Shown: positions 1 through 4,697 of the stretch, in pieces
Layout of the letters: each line of letters begins with the position of its first letter
Position numbering within the stretch: the first letter of the stretch is position 1
NCBI GenBank assembly: GCA_034430255.1
Contig: DAOUEU010000139.1
Coordinates: 1-6,728 of the forward strand
From: DATKYK01 sp034430255
GTDB lineage: Bacteria; Chloroflexota; Dehalococcoidia; E44-bin15
Reading direction: 5' to 3'
Length of the DNA stretch: 6,728 bases
Notes under the pieces: model-generated
Database searches by the model: none
Seen by the model: only the letters and a program-made list of their open reading frames with translations
Told to the model about the DNA's origin: nothing
Translations under genes and position numbers: made by a program

Positions 1-525
1 GACCAGATTACCACCAATGTCCAGTTGCAAAAAAGCCTGTGCAAAGGGGCACCGTTCTATGTATTGGGACCGCTGGTTACCGATATCGCTGCCGGCTACG
101 ACCATATCTCGGGCGCCATCGGCGGCGCCATCGCTGCCCTGGCAGGTGCCGATTTCCTGTGCTATGTAACCCCCTCGGAGCACCTCGGACTCCCCGACCG
201 GGATGATGTGAAGGAGGGGGTGATAGCCTCCCGGATCGCGGCCCACGCCGCCGATATCGCCAAGGGGGTAAAGGGCGCCCGGGAATGGGACCTCAGCATG
301 TCTCAGGCGCGTAAGAGCCTGGACTGGGAGGAACAGGTGAGGCTGTGCCTGGACCCGGAAAACGCACGCCTGGTACATGGGGAACACGCCACTTCAGGGA
401 ATGCCTGTAGCATGTGCGGCGAGCTATGCGCCATGAAACTTGCATCCGACTTCCTGGGCAGCACGCCACTTGAAAGCCTGTACAAGAGTGATGCCAGTCT
501 ATCCAGGCAAGGAGAAAACAAATGA
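1..525 (+). CDS. thiC: Phosphomethylpyrimidine synthase ThiC, C-terminal part (5' end outside window)
   Basis: ThiC is a radical-SAM enzyme that rearranges aminoimidazole ribotide into HMP phosphate, the pyrimidine half of thiamine, in the cytoplasm. The reading frame is open from base 1, so the gene starts upstream; 174 residues remain. Visible family motifs are GAPFYVLGPLVTDIA, GYDHI, the AIGGAIAAL stretch, CYVTPSEHLGLP (Glu/His near the metal site) and EGVIASRIAAHAADIAKG. Near the C-terminus is the 4Fe-4S cysteine motif CSMCGELC, with Cys codons at 406, 415 and 427. The spacing is C-x2-C-x3-C, one residue shorter than the C-x2-C-x4-C of the E. coli and plant enzymes; I believe the short form occurs in archaeal and anaerobe ThiC. 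The stop overlaps the thi4 start (ATGA), so the two are translationally coupled. Identity is near certain; only the missing 5' part is unknown. Confidence 0.97.
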   Translation, partial: DQITTNVQLQKSLCKGAPFYVLGPLVTDIAAGYDHISGAIGGAIAALAGADFLCYVTPSEHLGLPDRDDVKEGVIASRIAAHAADIAKGVKGAREWDLSMSQARKSLDWEEQVRLCLDPENARLVHGEHATSGNACSMCGELCAMKLASDFLGSTPLESLYKSDASLSRQGENK

Positions 526-1316
526 CTGTACTACATCCGGTAGCGGAGAAGGATGTTACCCGGGCCATCGCCAGTAGCTTTCTCCGCCAGCTTGAGGACT
601 ATGCAGAGAGCGATGTAATTATCGTGGGTGGCGGACCCAGCGGGCTCATGGCAGCAAGGGAGCTCGGCGCGATGGGGGTCAAGGTGCTCATGGTGGAGCG
701 GAACAACTACCTGGGAGGAGGATTCTGGGTGGGGGGATACTTCATGAACAAGCTCACCATTAGAGCCCCGGCGCACGAGATTTTGGATGAGCTGAGGGTC
801 CCCTATGAGAAGGCCATCGAGGGGCTTTATACCGCCGATGCCCCCCATGCCTGCTCCAGGCTTATCGCTGCAGCCTGCGATGCGGGGTTGAAAATACTGT
901 CCCTGACCCTTCTTGAGGATGTCATCCTGCGGGCTGACAACCGGCTAGCAGGGGTGGTGGTTAACTGGAGCCCCATCGCTCACCTGCCGCGGGAGGTAGC
1001 CGCCCTGGACCCGGTGCCCCTGGAATCAAAGGTGGTAATCGATGCCACCGGACACGATGCCAGCGTGGTTAGAAAGCTGGAGCAGCGGGGGCTGATAAAG
1101 ACCAAGGGCGAGGGGGCGCTATGGATCCAGGGTTCGGAGGACGCGCTGGTGGAACACACCGGCGAGGTCCACCCCGGGCTGGTGGCCTGCGGCATGGCGG
1201 TAGCCACAGTTTACGGTCTGCCGCGGATGGGCCCCACCTTCGGCGCCATGCTCCTCTCGGGGAAGAAAGCGGCGGATGTCGCTGGGCAAATCCTTCAGAA
1301 GCATGCCACATCGTAG
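522..1316 (+). CDS. thi4: Thi4-family thiazole synthase, probably sulfide-dependent, with Ala at the Cys/His position
   Basis: Thi4 enzymes build the adenylated thiazole carboxylate of thiamine from NAD and glycine, releasing nicotinamide. The 264-residue length fits the prokaryotic family. An N-terminal Rossmann site (VIIVGGGPSGL, residues 33-43) is followed by the acidic VER (58-60), GGGFWVGG (65-72), the RAPAHEIL region (81-88), DATGHDA (174-180) and the C-terminal signature RMGPTFGAMLLSGKKAA (235-251). Aligned without gaps to yeast Thi4 between W149 and the conserved D163-P164, the sulfur-donor cysteine (yeast C205) falls on A161. The surrounding ALDP also resembles the haloarchaeal CVDP motif. 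A Cys-less enzyme cannot be a suicide sulfur donor, so free sulfide is the likely sulfur source, as in methanogen enzymes, which carry His here. The start is set by AAGGAG at 509-514 and the overlap with thiC. A generic FAD oxidoreductase is excluded by the C-terminal signature. Confidence 0.94.
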   Translation: MTVLHPVAEKDVTRAIASSFLRQLEDYAESDVIIVGGGPSGLMAARELGAMGVKVLMVERNNYLGGGFWVGGYFMNKLTIRAPAHEILDELRVPYEKAIEGLYTADAPHACSRLIAAACDAGLKILSLTLLEDVILRADNRLAGVVVNWSPIAHLPREVAALDPVPLESKVVIDATGHDASVVRKLEQRGLIKTKGEGALWIQGSEDALVEHTGEVHPGLVACGMAVATVYGLPRMGPTFGAMLLSGKKAADVAGQILQKHATS

Positions 1317-1329
1317 AGGAGAGGAATAG

Positions 1330-2580
1330 ATGAAAGCCGAAATAGTCTCCATCGGCACCGAGCTCCTCTTGGGAGAGATTACCGACACCAATGCCTCCTA
1401 CCTGGCCTCACAACTGCCGCTACTGGGGATCGACCTCCTCTGGGTCACCCAGGTGGGGGATAACCTCGAGCGGCTCACGGAGTGCCTGGAGCGGGCCTGG
1501 GGCCGCTCCGATATCGTGCTCACCACCGGTGGGCTGGGGCCCACCGAGGACGACCTCACCCGTGAGGCTATAGCCGCCATGCTTGGCGAGGAGCTGGGCG
1601 TGGACCCGGAGATGGAGCGATGGCTGAGGGAGCTTTTCTCTCGCTACGGCTTCCCTATGCCAGAGAGCAATATCAAGCAGGCGACCCTCATACCCTCGGC
1701 CCGGGCCATCCCAAACCTATCGGGCACCGCACCCGGCTGGTGGGTGGAGAAAGGGCGAGGACGGCAGGGAGAAATTAGAATTTTAATCGCCATGCCCGGC
1801 CCGCCATCGGAGATGCGGCACATGTGGGAGACGGAGGTAGCGGGGCGGCTGAGGGAGCTGCTGCCAGGCGAGGTCATTCTGTCGCGGACTATAAAGACCC
1901 TGAGTATGACCGAATCGGGCACCGCCGAGGTGGTAAAACCTTTATTATCATCCAACAACCCAACCCTCGCCGTATACGCCAAGACCGACGGCATTCACCT
2001 TCGCCTGACCGCTAAAGCCCCAACAAGGGAGGAGGCGGAGGCTATGATCGCCCAAAGGGAAGCCGAGCTCCGCTCCCTTCTCGGCGATATCGTCTGGGGC
2101 ATCGATGAGGATACACTGGAGGAGCTGGTGGGAGCGCTCCTGGTACAAAGGGCGCTCACCCTCGCCACTATGGAATCGTGCAGCGGGGGGCTACTGGCCA
2201 GCACCATAACCGATGTTCCCGGAAGCTCGAGATACTTCAAAGGGGGGCTGGTCGCCTACACCAACGAGGCTAAGATCTCCTACGGTGTAAGTCACTCACT
2301 CGTCGACCGGCACGGCGCCATCAGCCCCGAGGTAGCTGGGGACATGGCCAGGGCGGCACGGGAGCTGCTGAGGGCCGATATCGGGATTGGTGTCACCGGG
2401 GTAGCCGGCCCCACCGAGGATGAGGGGAAGCCTGTGGGCACCGTCCACATAGCCATCGACGATGGAGGGGAGACAAGGACAGTCCTGGGACATTACCCCT
2501 GGTTACGACATCAGGTGAAGCGCCGCGCCACCTATCATACCCTTTTCGAACTGAGGCGAACGCTGCTCTCCATGAAGTAG
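1330..2580 (+). CDS. cinA: CinA: COG1058 (ADP-ribose pyrophosphatase) domain fused to PncC-type NMN deamidase
   Basis: At 416 residues this matches full-length two-domain CinA. The N-terminal molybdopterin-binding-like COG1058 domain shows IVSIGTELLLGEITDTNA (5-22), TTGGLGPTEDDLT (65-77) and MPGPPSEM (155-162); in characterised relatives it hydrolyses ADP-ribose with a metal. The C-terminal PncC domain (about 260-416) has MESCSGGLLAS (281-291, with the ESC nucleophile-serine motif), the GGLVAYTNEAK stretch (305-315), the GAISPEVA segment (329-336) and GVTGVAGP...KPVGTVHIA (354-375). It converts NMN to nicotinic acid mononucleotide in pyridine-nucleotide salvage. Upstream AGGAGAGG (1317-1324) gives a strong ribosome site 5 nt before ATG. 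Only 13 nt separate it from thi4, so co-transcription with the thiamine genes is likely. Because Thi4 consumes NAD, releases nicotinamide and yields an ADP-linked product, both CinA activities are chemically relevant to its neighbour; that link is inference. Despite its name, involvement in competence is not implied. Confidence 0.96.
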   Translation: MKAEIVSIGTELLLGEITDTNASYLASQLPLLGIDLLWVTQVGDNLERLTECLERAWGRSDIVLTTGGLGPTEDDLTREAIAAMLGEELGVDPEMERWLRELFSRYGFPMPESNIKQATLIPSARAIPNLSGTAPGWWVEKGRGRQGEIRILIAMPGPPSEMRHMWETEVAGRLRELLPGEVILSRTIKTLSMTESGTAEVVKPLLSSNNPTLAVYAKTDGIHLRLTAKAPTREEAEAMIAQREAELRSLLGDIVWGIDEDTLEELVGALLVQRALTLATMESCSGGLLASTITDVPGSSRYFKGGLVAYTNEAKISYGVSHSLVDRHGAISPEVAGDMARAARELLRADIGIGVTGVAGPTEDEGKPVGTVHIAIDDGGETRTVLGHYPWLRHQVKRRATYHTLFELRRTLLSMK

Positions 2581-2613
2581 TCACCTATCAAGTACCATGC
2601 ACTATTTTGTCAG

Positions 2614-2651
2614 GGCGCTGAGCACGCAAATGCTGCGGCGAACGCCGCGCC
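2614..2651 (+). terminator. Possible transcription terminator or end-of-operon hairpin after cinA
   Basis: A 5-bp stem GCGGC (2635-2639) and GCCGC (2644-2648) closes a GAAC loop. An alternative outer stem pairs GGCGC (2614-2618) with GCGCC (2647-2651), enclosing an AGCA/TGCT stem. The following bases (CTCTATTCATTTTATT) are T-rich but not a continuous U tract, so intrinsic termination is plausible rather than shown. Confidence 0.35.
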
Positions 2652-2800
2652 TCTATTCATTTTATTAAGGCCATAGCGGGCTCACAACTACTAATCGGTG
2701 AGCGGACCAAACCTCAATCCGCGAGTCCAGATTCAAAAGGCCTCCTCATTGGTGCCAATCGAAGAGAAGCAGCTTAGCTTTGCTTTTGACTCTTACAAGG

Positions 2801-2838
2801 GGTCATCATCCGGCAGTTTTTCGAGGTCATCATCTGGC
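2801..2838. repeat. Tandem-like 14-mer direct repeat, 24-bp period
   Basis: GGTCATCATCCGGC (2801-2814) recurs as GGTCATCATCTGGC (2825-2838) with one mismatch, start-to-start distance 24 bp. The second copy is the left edge of the palindromic repeat that follows, so the first may be a duplicated edge of that element. Confidence 0.6.
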
Positions 2839-2908
2839 TTGACCGGATGATCCAGTAAGCACGCTGAGCCAGTTTATGGATTGCCCGATCAAGTCGGGAA
2901 ATGACAGG
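2825..2908 (-). repeat. Degenerate dispersed palindromic repeat (SRLDRAI / HPVKPDDD-type)
   Basis: Read on the minus strand this begins CCTGTCATTTCCCGACTTGA and ends with GGTCAAGCCAGATGATGACC. These are the two edges of a very common bacterial intergenic repeat whose spurious translations read SRLDRAI and, in another frame, HPVKPDDD. Two hairpins mark the ends: CCCGA-TCAAG-TCGGG (2884-2898) and TCATCTGG-CTTGA-CCGGATGA (2830-2850, one G-T pair). The middle is short and diverged. It explains the apparent minus-strand reading frame across 2774-2971, which is not a gene. Such elements are non-autonomous; no transposase is nearby. Confidence 0.72.
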
Positions 2909-2986
2909 TACTGTAGGAGACGGGCAGTGACAGGTTCGGTGGAAGTCGGGTAATCTTCTCTTTCGATACACGGATTAAGGACCAAA

Positions 2987-3009
2987 GCGGAGGGGTTGTC
3001 ATACTCCGC
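2987..3009. promoter_or_regulatory. Inverted repeat over the -35 region (operator-like)
   Basis: GCGGAG (2987-2992) and CTCCGC (3004-3009) form a perfect 6-bp dyad around an 11-nt centre that contains the candidate -35 hexamer TTGTCA. A dimeric regulator bound here would block the promoter. A transcribed hairpin serving an upstream RNA is the alternative reading. Confidence 0.4.
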
Positions 3010-3024
3010 CAGATTTGATATTTT
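2996..3024 (+). promoter_or_regulatory. Candidate promoter for the exported membrane protein
   Basis: TTGTCA (2996-3001), a 17-nt spacer and TATTTT (3019-3024), with an extended -10 TG at 3016-3017. The predicted transcription start is near 3031, only a few bases before the ATG at 3034, which would leave almost no leader. Confidence 0.5.
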
Positions 3025-3033
3025 AAATTCTCA

Positions 3034-3735
3034 ATGAGACCGGATTTCATCAGGCTGTTGGTTCTGTGGTGTGTGGTAACTGCCGTACTTTCAGCAATCC
3101 CGCTTTCTATTATCGGCTCTCCCCCGGCAGCAGCTCAGGGCGCGGAGGATTATTTCCAGATTAGCTATGAACCGGTTAGCTACAGTAAGACCGAAATCCA
3201 CGGCGACGAGGTTTTCTATGCCACAATCCAGGGTAGCGCTACCTGTACCAATGACCTGCCACTACCGGTAAGTGAAGTCAGGATCACCGCCCGTGTCATA
3301 GCCGAACATACTGAGAGCGGCAACAGGGTGACGCTAAACTCCAGCTACACCACAACAATAGAGCCATTCCCCAACAGTGCTGGTGAGACAATTGAAATAA
3401 GCAGGGTTATCCCCCTAAAGTTCCCCCCCCAGAGTGAATCGGGCGATTACCGTATCACGGGGGAAATCGAAGAAGCTAAAGTCAAGATTCTTTTCGTGTG
3501 GATTGATGTCCCCGGTGACATTAGCCAGGACCAGCCTATGGGCTCGCTAAGGTATGTCGCCGAGGGTGAATCGCCCACGCCCGGCTTGACCCCTACGGTA
3601 ACGCCAACCGCAACGTCGGATCTATCCACAGCAGCTGGCTTGGGTAGAGGAACGTGGGTTGGCATCGGGATTGCGATCATTATATTCATAGCATCGGTTG
3701 TGGCAATCTGGCTTATAAAGCGGCGGAGGAAATGA
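3034..3735 (+). CDS. Exported single-pass membrane protein with Pro/Thr stalk, function unknown
   Basis: I do not recognise a named family. The 233-residue protein starts with a signal peptide: basic MRPDFIR, a hydrophobic core (about residues 8-27) and a likely cleavage after the PAAAQG region (31-36). The ectodomain (about 37-175) is rich in beta-prone segments and Ser/Thr, with alternating residues such as VRITARVIA and DYRITGEIEE, suggesting an immunoglobulin-like beta sandwich; this is inferred from composition. A low-complexity stalk GESPTPGLTPTVTPTAT (178-194) leads to one transmembrane helix (about 208-228) ending in KRRRK, a stop-transfer signal. Predicted topology is type I: outside, membrane, short basic tail inside. 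TPT-rich stalks are common in Chloroflexota surface proteins. There is no Shine-Dalgarno before ATG, but the signal peptide requires this start, and the promoter suggests a leaderless message. A link to the polyamine genes downstream is not evident, because a separate promoter follows. Confidence 0.85.
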   Translation: MRPDFIRLLVLWCVVTAVLSAIPLSIIGSPPAAAQGAEDYFQISYEPVSYSKTEIHGDEVFYATIQGSATCTNDLPLPVSEVRITARVIAEHTESGNRVTLNSSYTTTIEPFPNSAGETIEISRVIPLKFPPQSESGDYRITGEIEEAKVKILFVWIDVPGDISQDQPMGSLRYVAEGESPTPGLTPTVTPTATSDLSTAAGLGRGTWVGIGIAIIIFIASVVAIWLIKRRRK

Positions 3736-3750
3736 CAAGGTTGCAAAGTA

Positions 3751-3779
3751 TTGCATTGTGCTGAAAAGGATGCTATTAT
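3751..3779 (+). promoter_or_regulatory. Strong candidate promoter for the HTH gene
   Basis: TTGCAT (3751-3756), exactly 17 nt, then TATTAT (3774-3779) with an extended -10 TG at 3771-3772. Transcription would begin near 3786, leaving a leader of about 48 nt to the GTG at 3834. This is the best sigma-70-type match I see in the window, and it may drive the HTH gene plus the polyamine genes. Confidence 0.6.
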
Positions 3780-3787
3780 CAGCAAAA
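3756..3787. promoter_or_regulatory. Operator-like dyad spanning the -10 element
   Basis: TTGTGCTGA (3756-3764) and TCAGCAAAA (3779-3787) are inverted repeats matching at 8 of 9 positions, with a perfect 6-bp core TGCTGA/TCAGCA. Half-site centres are about 20 bp apart, close to two helical turns. The dyad encloses the -10 and start site, a position suited to repression, possibly by the downstream HTH protein. Confidence 0.45.
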
Positions 3788-3833
3788 CGTTGGTGTCCCG
3801 ATATTAGGGGCAAAAAAGGGGGACTGGTTCTTT

Positions 3834-4022
3834 GTGGACGAAGGTGAATTATTGTCCGTGGAGGAGATGACCAGAATCCTGAAGGTGAGTAGGCCCACCA
3901 TCCAACGGTGGTGCCGCGACCGTAAGCTTCCTGCGGCAAAGATCGGCAAAGCCTATCGCATCAGGAGAGAAGACCTGGACAAGTGGTACGAGGGTAAGCT
4001 TATCGAAGCAGTGAAGCAATAG
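3834..4022 (+). CDS. Small excisionase/MerR-type helix-turn-helix DNA-binding protein
   Basis: This 62-residue protein is a bare winged-helix DNA-binding domain of the excisionase (HTH_17) family. It has LLSVEEMTRILKVSRPTIQR (6-25) covering helix 1, turn and recognition helix, then WCRDRKLPAAKIGKAYRIRR (26-45), the typical loop-and-wing with the xxKIGKxYRIRxxDLDxW pattern, ending at DLDKWYE (47-53). The length fits stand-alone members. The start is GTG, supported by AGGGGGA (3817-3823) about 10 nt upstream and by the family's usual few residues before the L(L/T)xxE motif. Relatives act as recombination directionality factors, plasmid regulators or small transcription factors. No integrase, att site or phage gene is visible here, so a local regulator is more likely. 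Its promoter carries a dyad suited to autoregulation, and it sits 143 nt upstream of speD. Targets are unknown. Confidence 0.88.
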   Translation: MDEGELLSVEEMTRILKVSRPTIQRWCRDRKLPAAKIGKAYRIRREDLDKWYEGKLIEAVKQ

Positions 4023-4047
4023 TTGGGGCTTTAAAATCTATTAAACT

Positions 4048-4147
4048 CCACTCTCTCCAGCAAATGGAGGGGTGGATGTGTTTTGTCTGTCCGTCCCGGT
4101 CGCTAAAGCTGAGGCTTCTTGCTAAAAGAACACCGGCTAAGGGCGAA
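4048..4147 (+). promoter_or_regulatory. Structured leader upstream of speD (candidate attenuator or riboswitch)
   Basis: The first hairpin pairs CCACTCTCTCCA (4048-4059, one bulged C) with TGGAGGGGTGG (4065-4075) around a GCAAA loop and is followed by a broken U-rich run (TGTTTTGTCTGT, 4079-4090), which is terminator-like. A second domain is closed by CCGGT (4096-4100) with ACCGG (4132-4136). Inside it, AAGC-TGAG-GCTT (4106-4117) and TTCTT-GCTAA-AAGAA (4116-4130) share two bases and compete. TCGC (4100-4103) can also pair with GCGA (4143-4146), giving a possible pseudoknot close to the speD ribosome site. The motif GCTAA occurs three times (4102, 4121, 4136). I could not match it to a named riboswitch class. 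Confidence 0.4.
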
Positions 4148-4165
4148 AAAGGAAAGGGGGTTGAA

Positions 4166-4549
4166 ATGCACCTGATTATCGATGGTTTTACGGCCAAGCG
4201 CAAGACGCTGGAGAGTGAAGACCTGATATACGAGATCCTAGATAACTACCCCTCCAGGATCGCGATGACCAAGGTAGCACCACCACAGGTCTTTAAATAT
4301 ATCGGCTCAAAACCCGAGGATTGGGGGATATCGGGCTTCGTGCTTATCGCGGAGAGCCATATCAGCATCCACACCTTCCCCGATAGATGTTATGTCAATA
4401 TAGATATCTTCTCCTGTAAGGACTTTGACCCAGAGCAGGCGATCAATGATCTCAAAGACATATTTGAATTCGACAAACTGGACACCCACCTCCTCAATAG
4501 AGGCCTGGAATACTCCAATATAGAAACGGTAGGCTCTAAGGCAACATAG
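4166..4549 (+). CDS. speD: S-adenosylmethionine decarboxylase proenzyme, class 1B (SpeD)
   Basis: SpeD decarboxylates SAM to give the aminopropyl donor for spermidine synthesis. It is made as a proenzyme that cleaves itself before a serine, which becomes the pyruvoyl cofactor. The 127-residue length fits the short archaeal/bacterial class. The motif LIAESHISIHTFPDRCYVNI (60-79) places cleavage between E63 and S64, with catalytic H69 and C84 (in the IDIFSCKDFD segment), each one position beyond the S63/H68/C83 numbering of the Thermotoga enzyme. The start chosen is the ATG preceded by GGAAAGGGGG (4151-4160); MHLIIDGFTA is the normal N-terminus. An in-frame ATG 102 nt upstream would add 34 basic, unrelated residues and lies inside the leader hairpin loop, so it is rejected. 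It lies 148 nt upstream of the DHS-like gene, and the two probably belong to one polyamine unit. Confidence 0.95.
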   Translation: MHLIIDGFTAKRKTLESEDLIYEILDNYPSRIAMTKVAPPQVFKYIGSKPEDWGISGFVLIAESHISIHTFPDRCYVNIDIFSCKDFDPEQAINDLKDIFEFDKLDTHLLNRGLEYSNIETVGSKAT

Positions 4550-4676
4550 CCTGCTGGCCCTATTCGACGTAACTGGAGAGTATCCAGACATCGTTTTAGG
4601 AGGCCAGGGAGCCGCGCCGGGCATAGTTGGAAAAACTGGAGCAACAGACTTAACGGTGGGGATTGTCTTTCCTTGA
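4533..4676 (+). other. Start-less, protein-like open stretch in the speD-DHS gap
   Basis: Between speD and the DHS-like gene the frame shared with the latter is open for 47 codons from just after a TAG (4530-4532) to a TGA (4674-4676). The translation is Gly-rich and protein-like (for example GEYPDIVLGGQGAAPGIVGK) but has no ATG, TTG or usable GTG start. The opposite strand is also open here. It could be a gene remnant or chance. A perfect hairpin CTGGA-GAGTA-TCCAG (4573-4587) lies within it. I recognise no family. Confidence 0.3.
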
Positions 4677-4697
4677 AGCAGCGACGAGGACAAAAAA

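Larger units (their letters stand above)
2581..3033. other. Gene-free gap between the thi/cinA block and the membrane-protein gene
   Basis: No reading frame here looks like a protein. Contents in order are: a GC-rich hairpin cluster just after cinA; a perfect GCTCAC/GTGAGC dyad (2680-2685 with 2698-2703); a compact dyad ATTGG-TG-CCAAT (2748-2759); a near-duplicate 14-mer; a degenerate dispersed palindromic repeat; and, at the right end, a promoter with an overlapping inverted repeat. I see no tRNA, rRNA or known riboswitch. Confidence 0.7.

Noticed and set aside
2774..2971. Minus-strand reading frame of 65 codons in the gap
   Set aside because: It runs through the palindromic repeat (VISRLDRAI and WIIRSSQMMT are typical spurious translations of that element) and has no ribosome site or neighbours.
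2581..3033. tRNA or classical riboswitch in the gap
   Set aside because: No cloverleaf, T-loop consensus or conserved aptamer motif could be found; the dyads are explained as separate hairpins and a repeat.
3834..4022. Mobile element marked by the excisionase-like gene
   Set aside because: No integrase, attachment-site repeats or phage genes accompany it, and flanking genes are housekeeping; the family also includes ordinary regulators.
4064..4165. N-terminal extension of SpeD from an upstream in-frame ATG
   Set aside because: The extra 34 residues are not family-like, the ATG sits in a hairpin loop, and the internal ATG has a strong ribosome site and the standard SpeD N-terminus.
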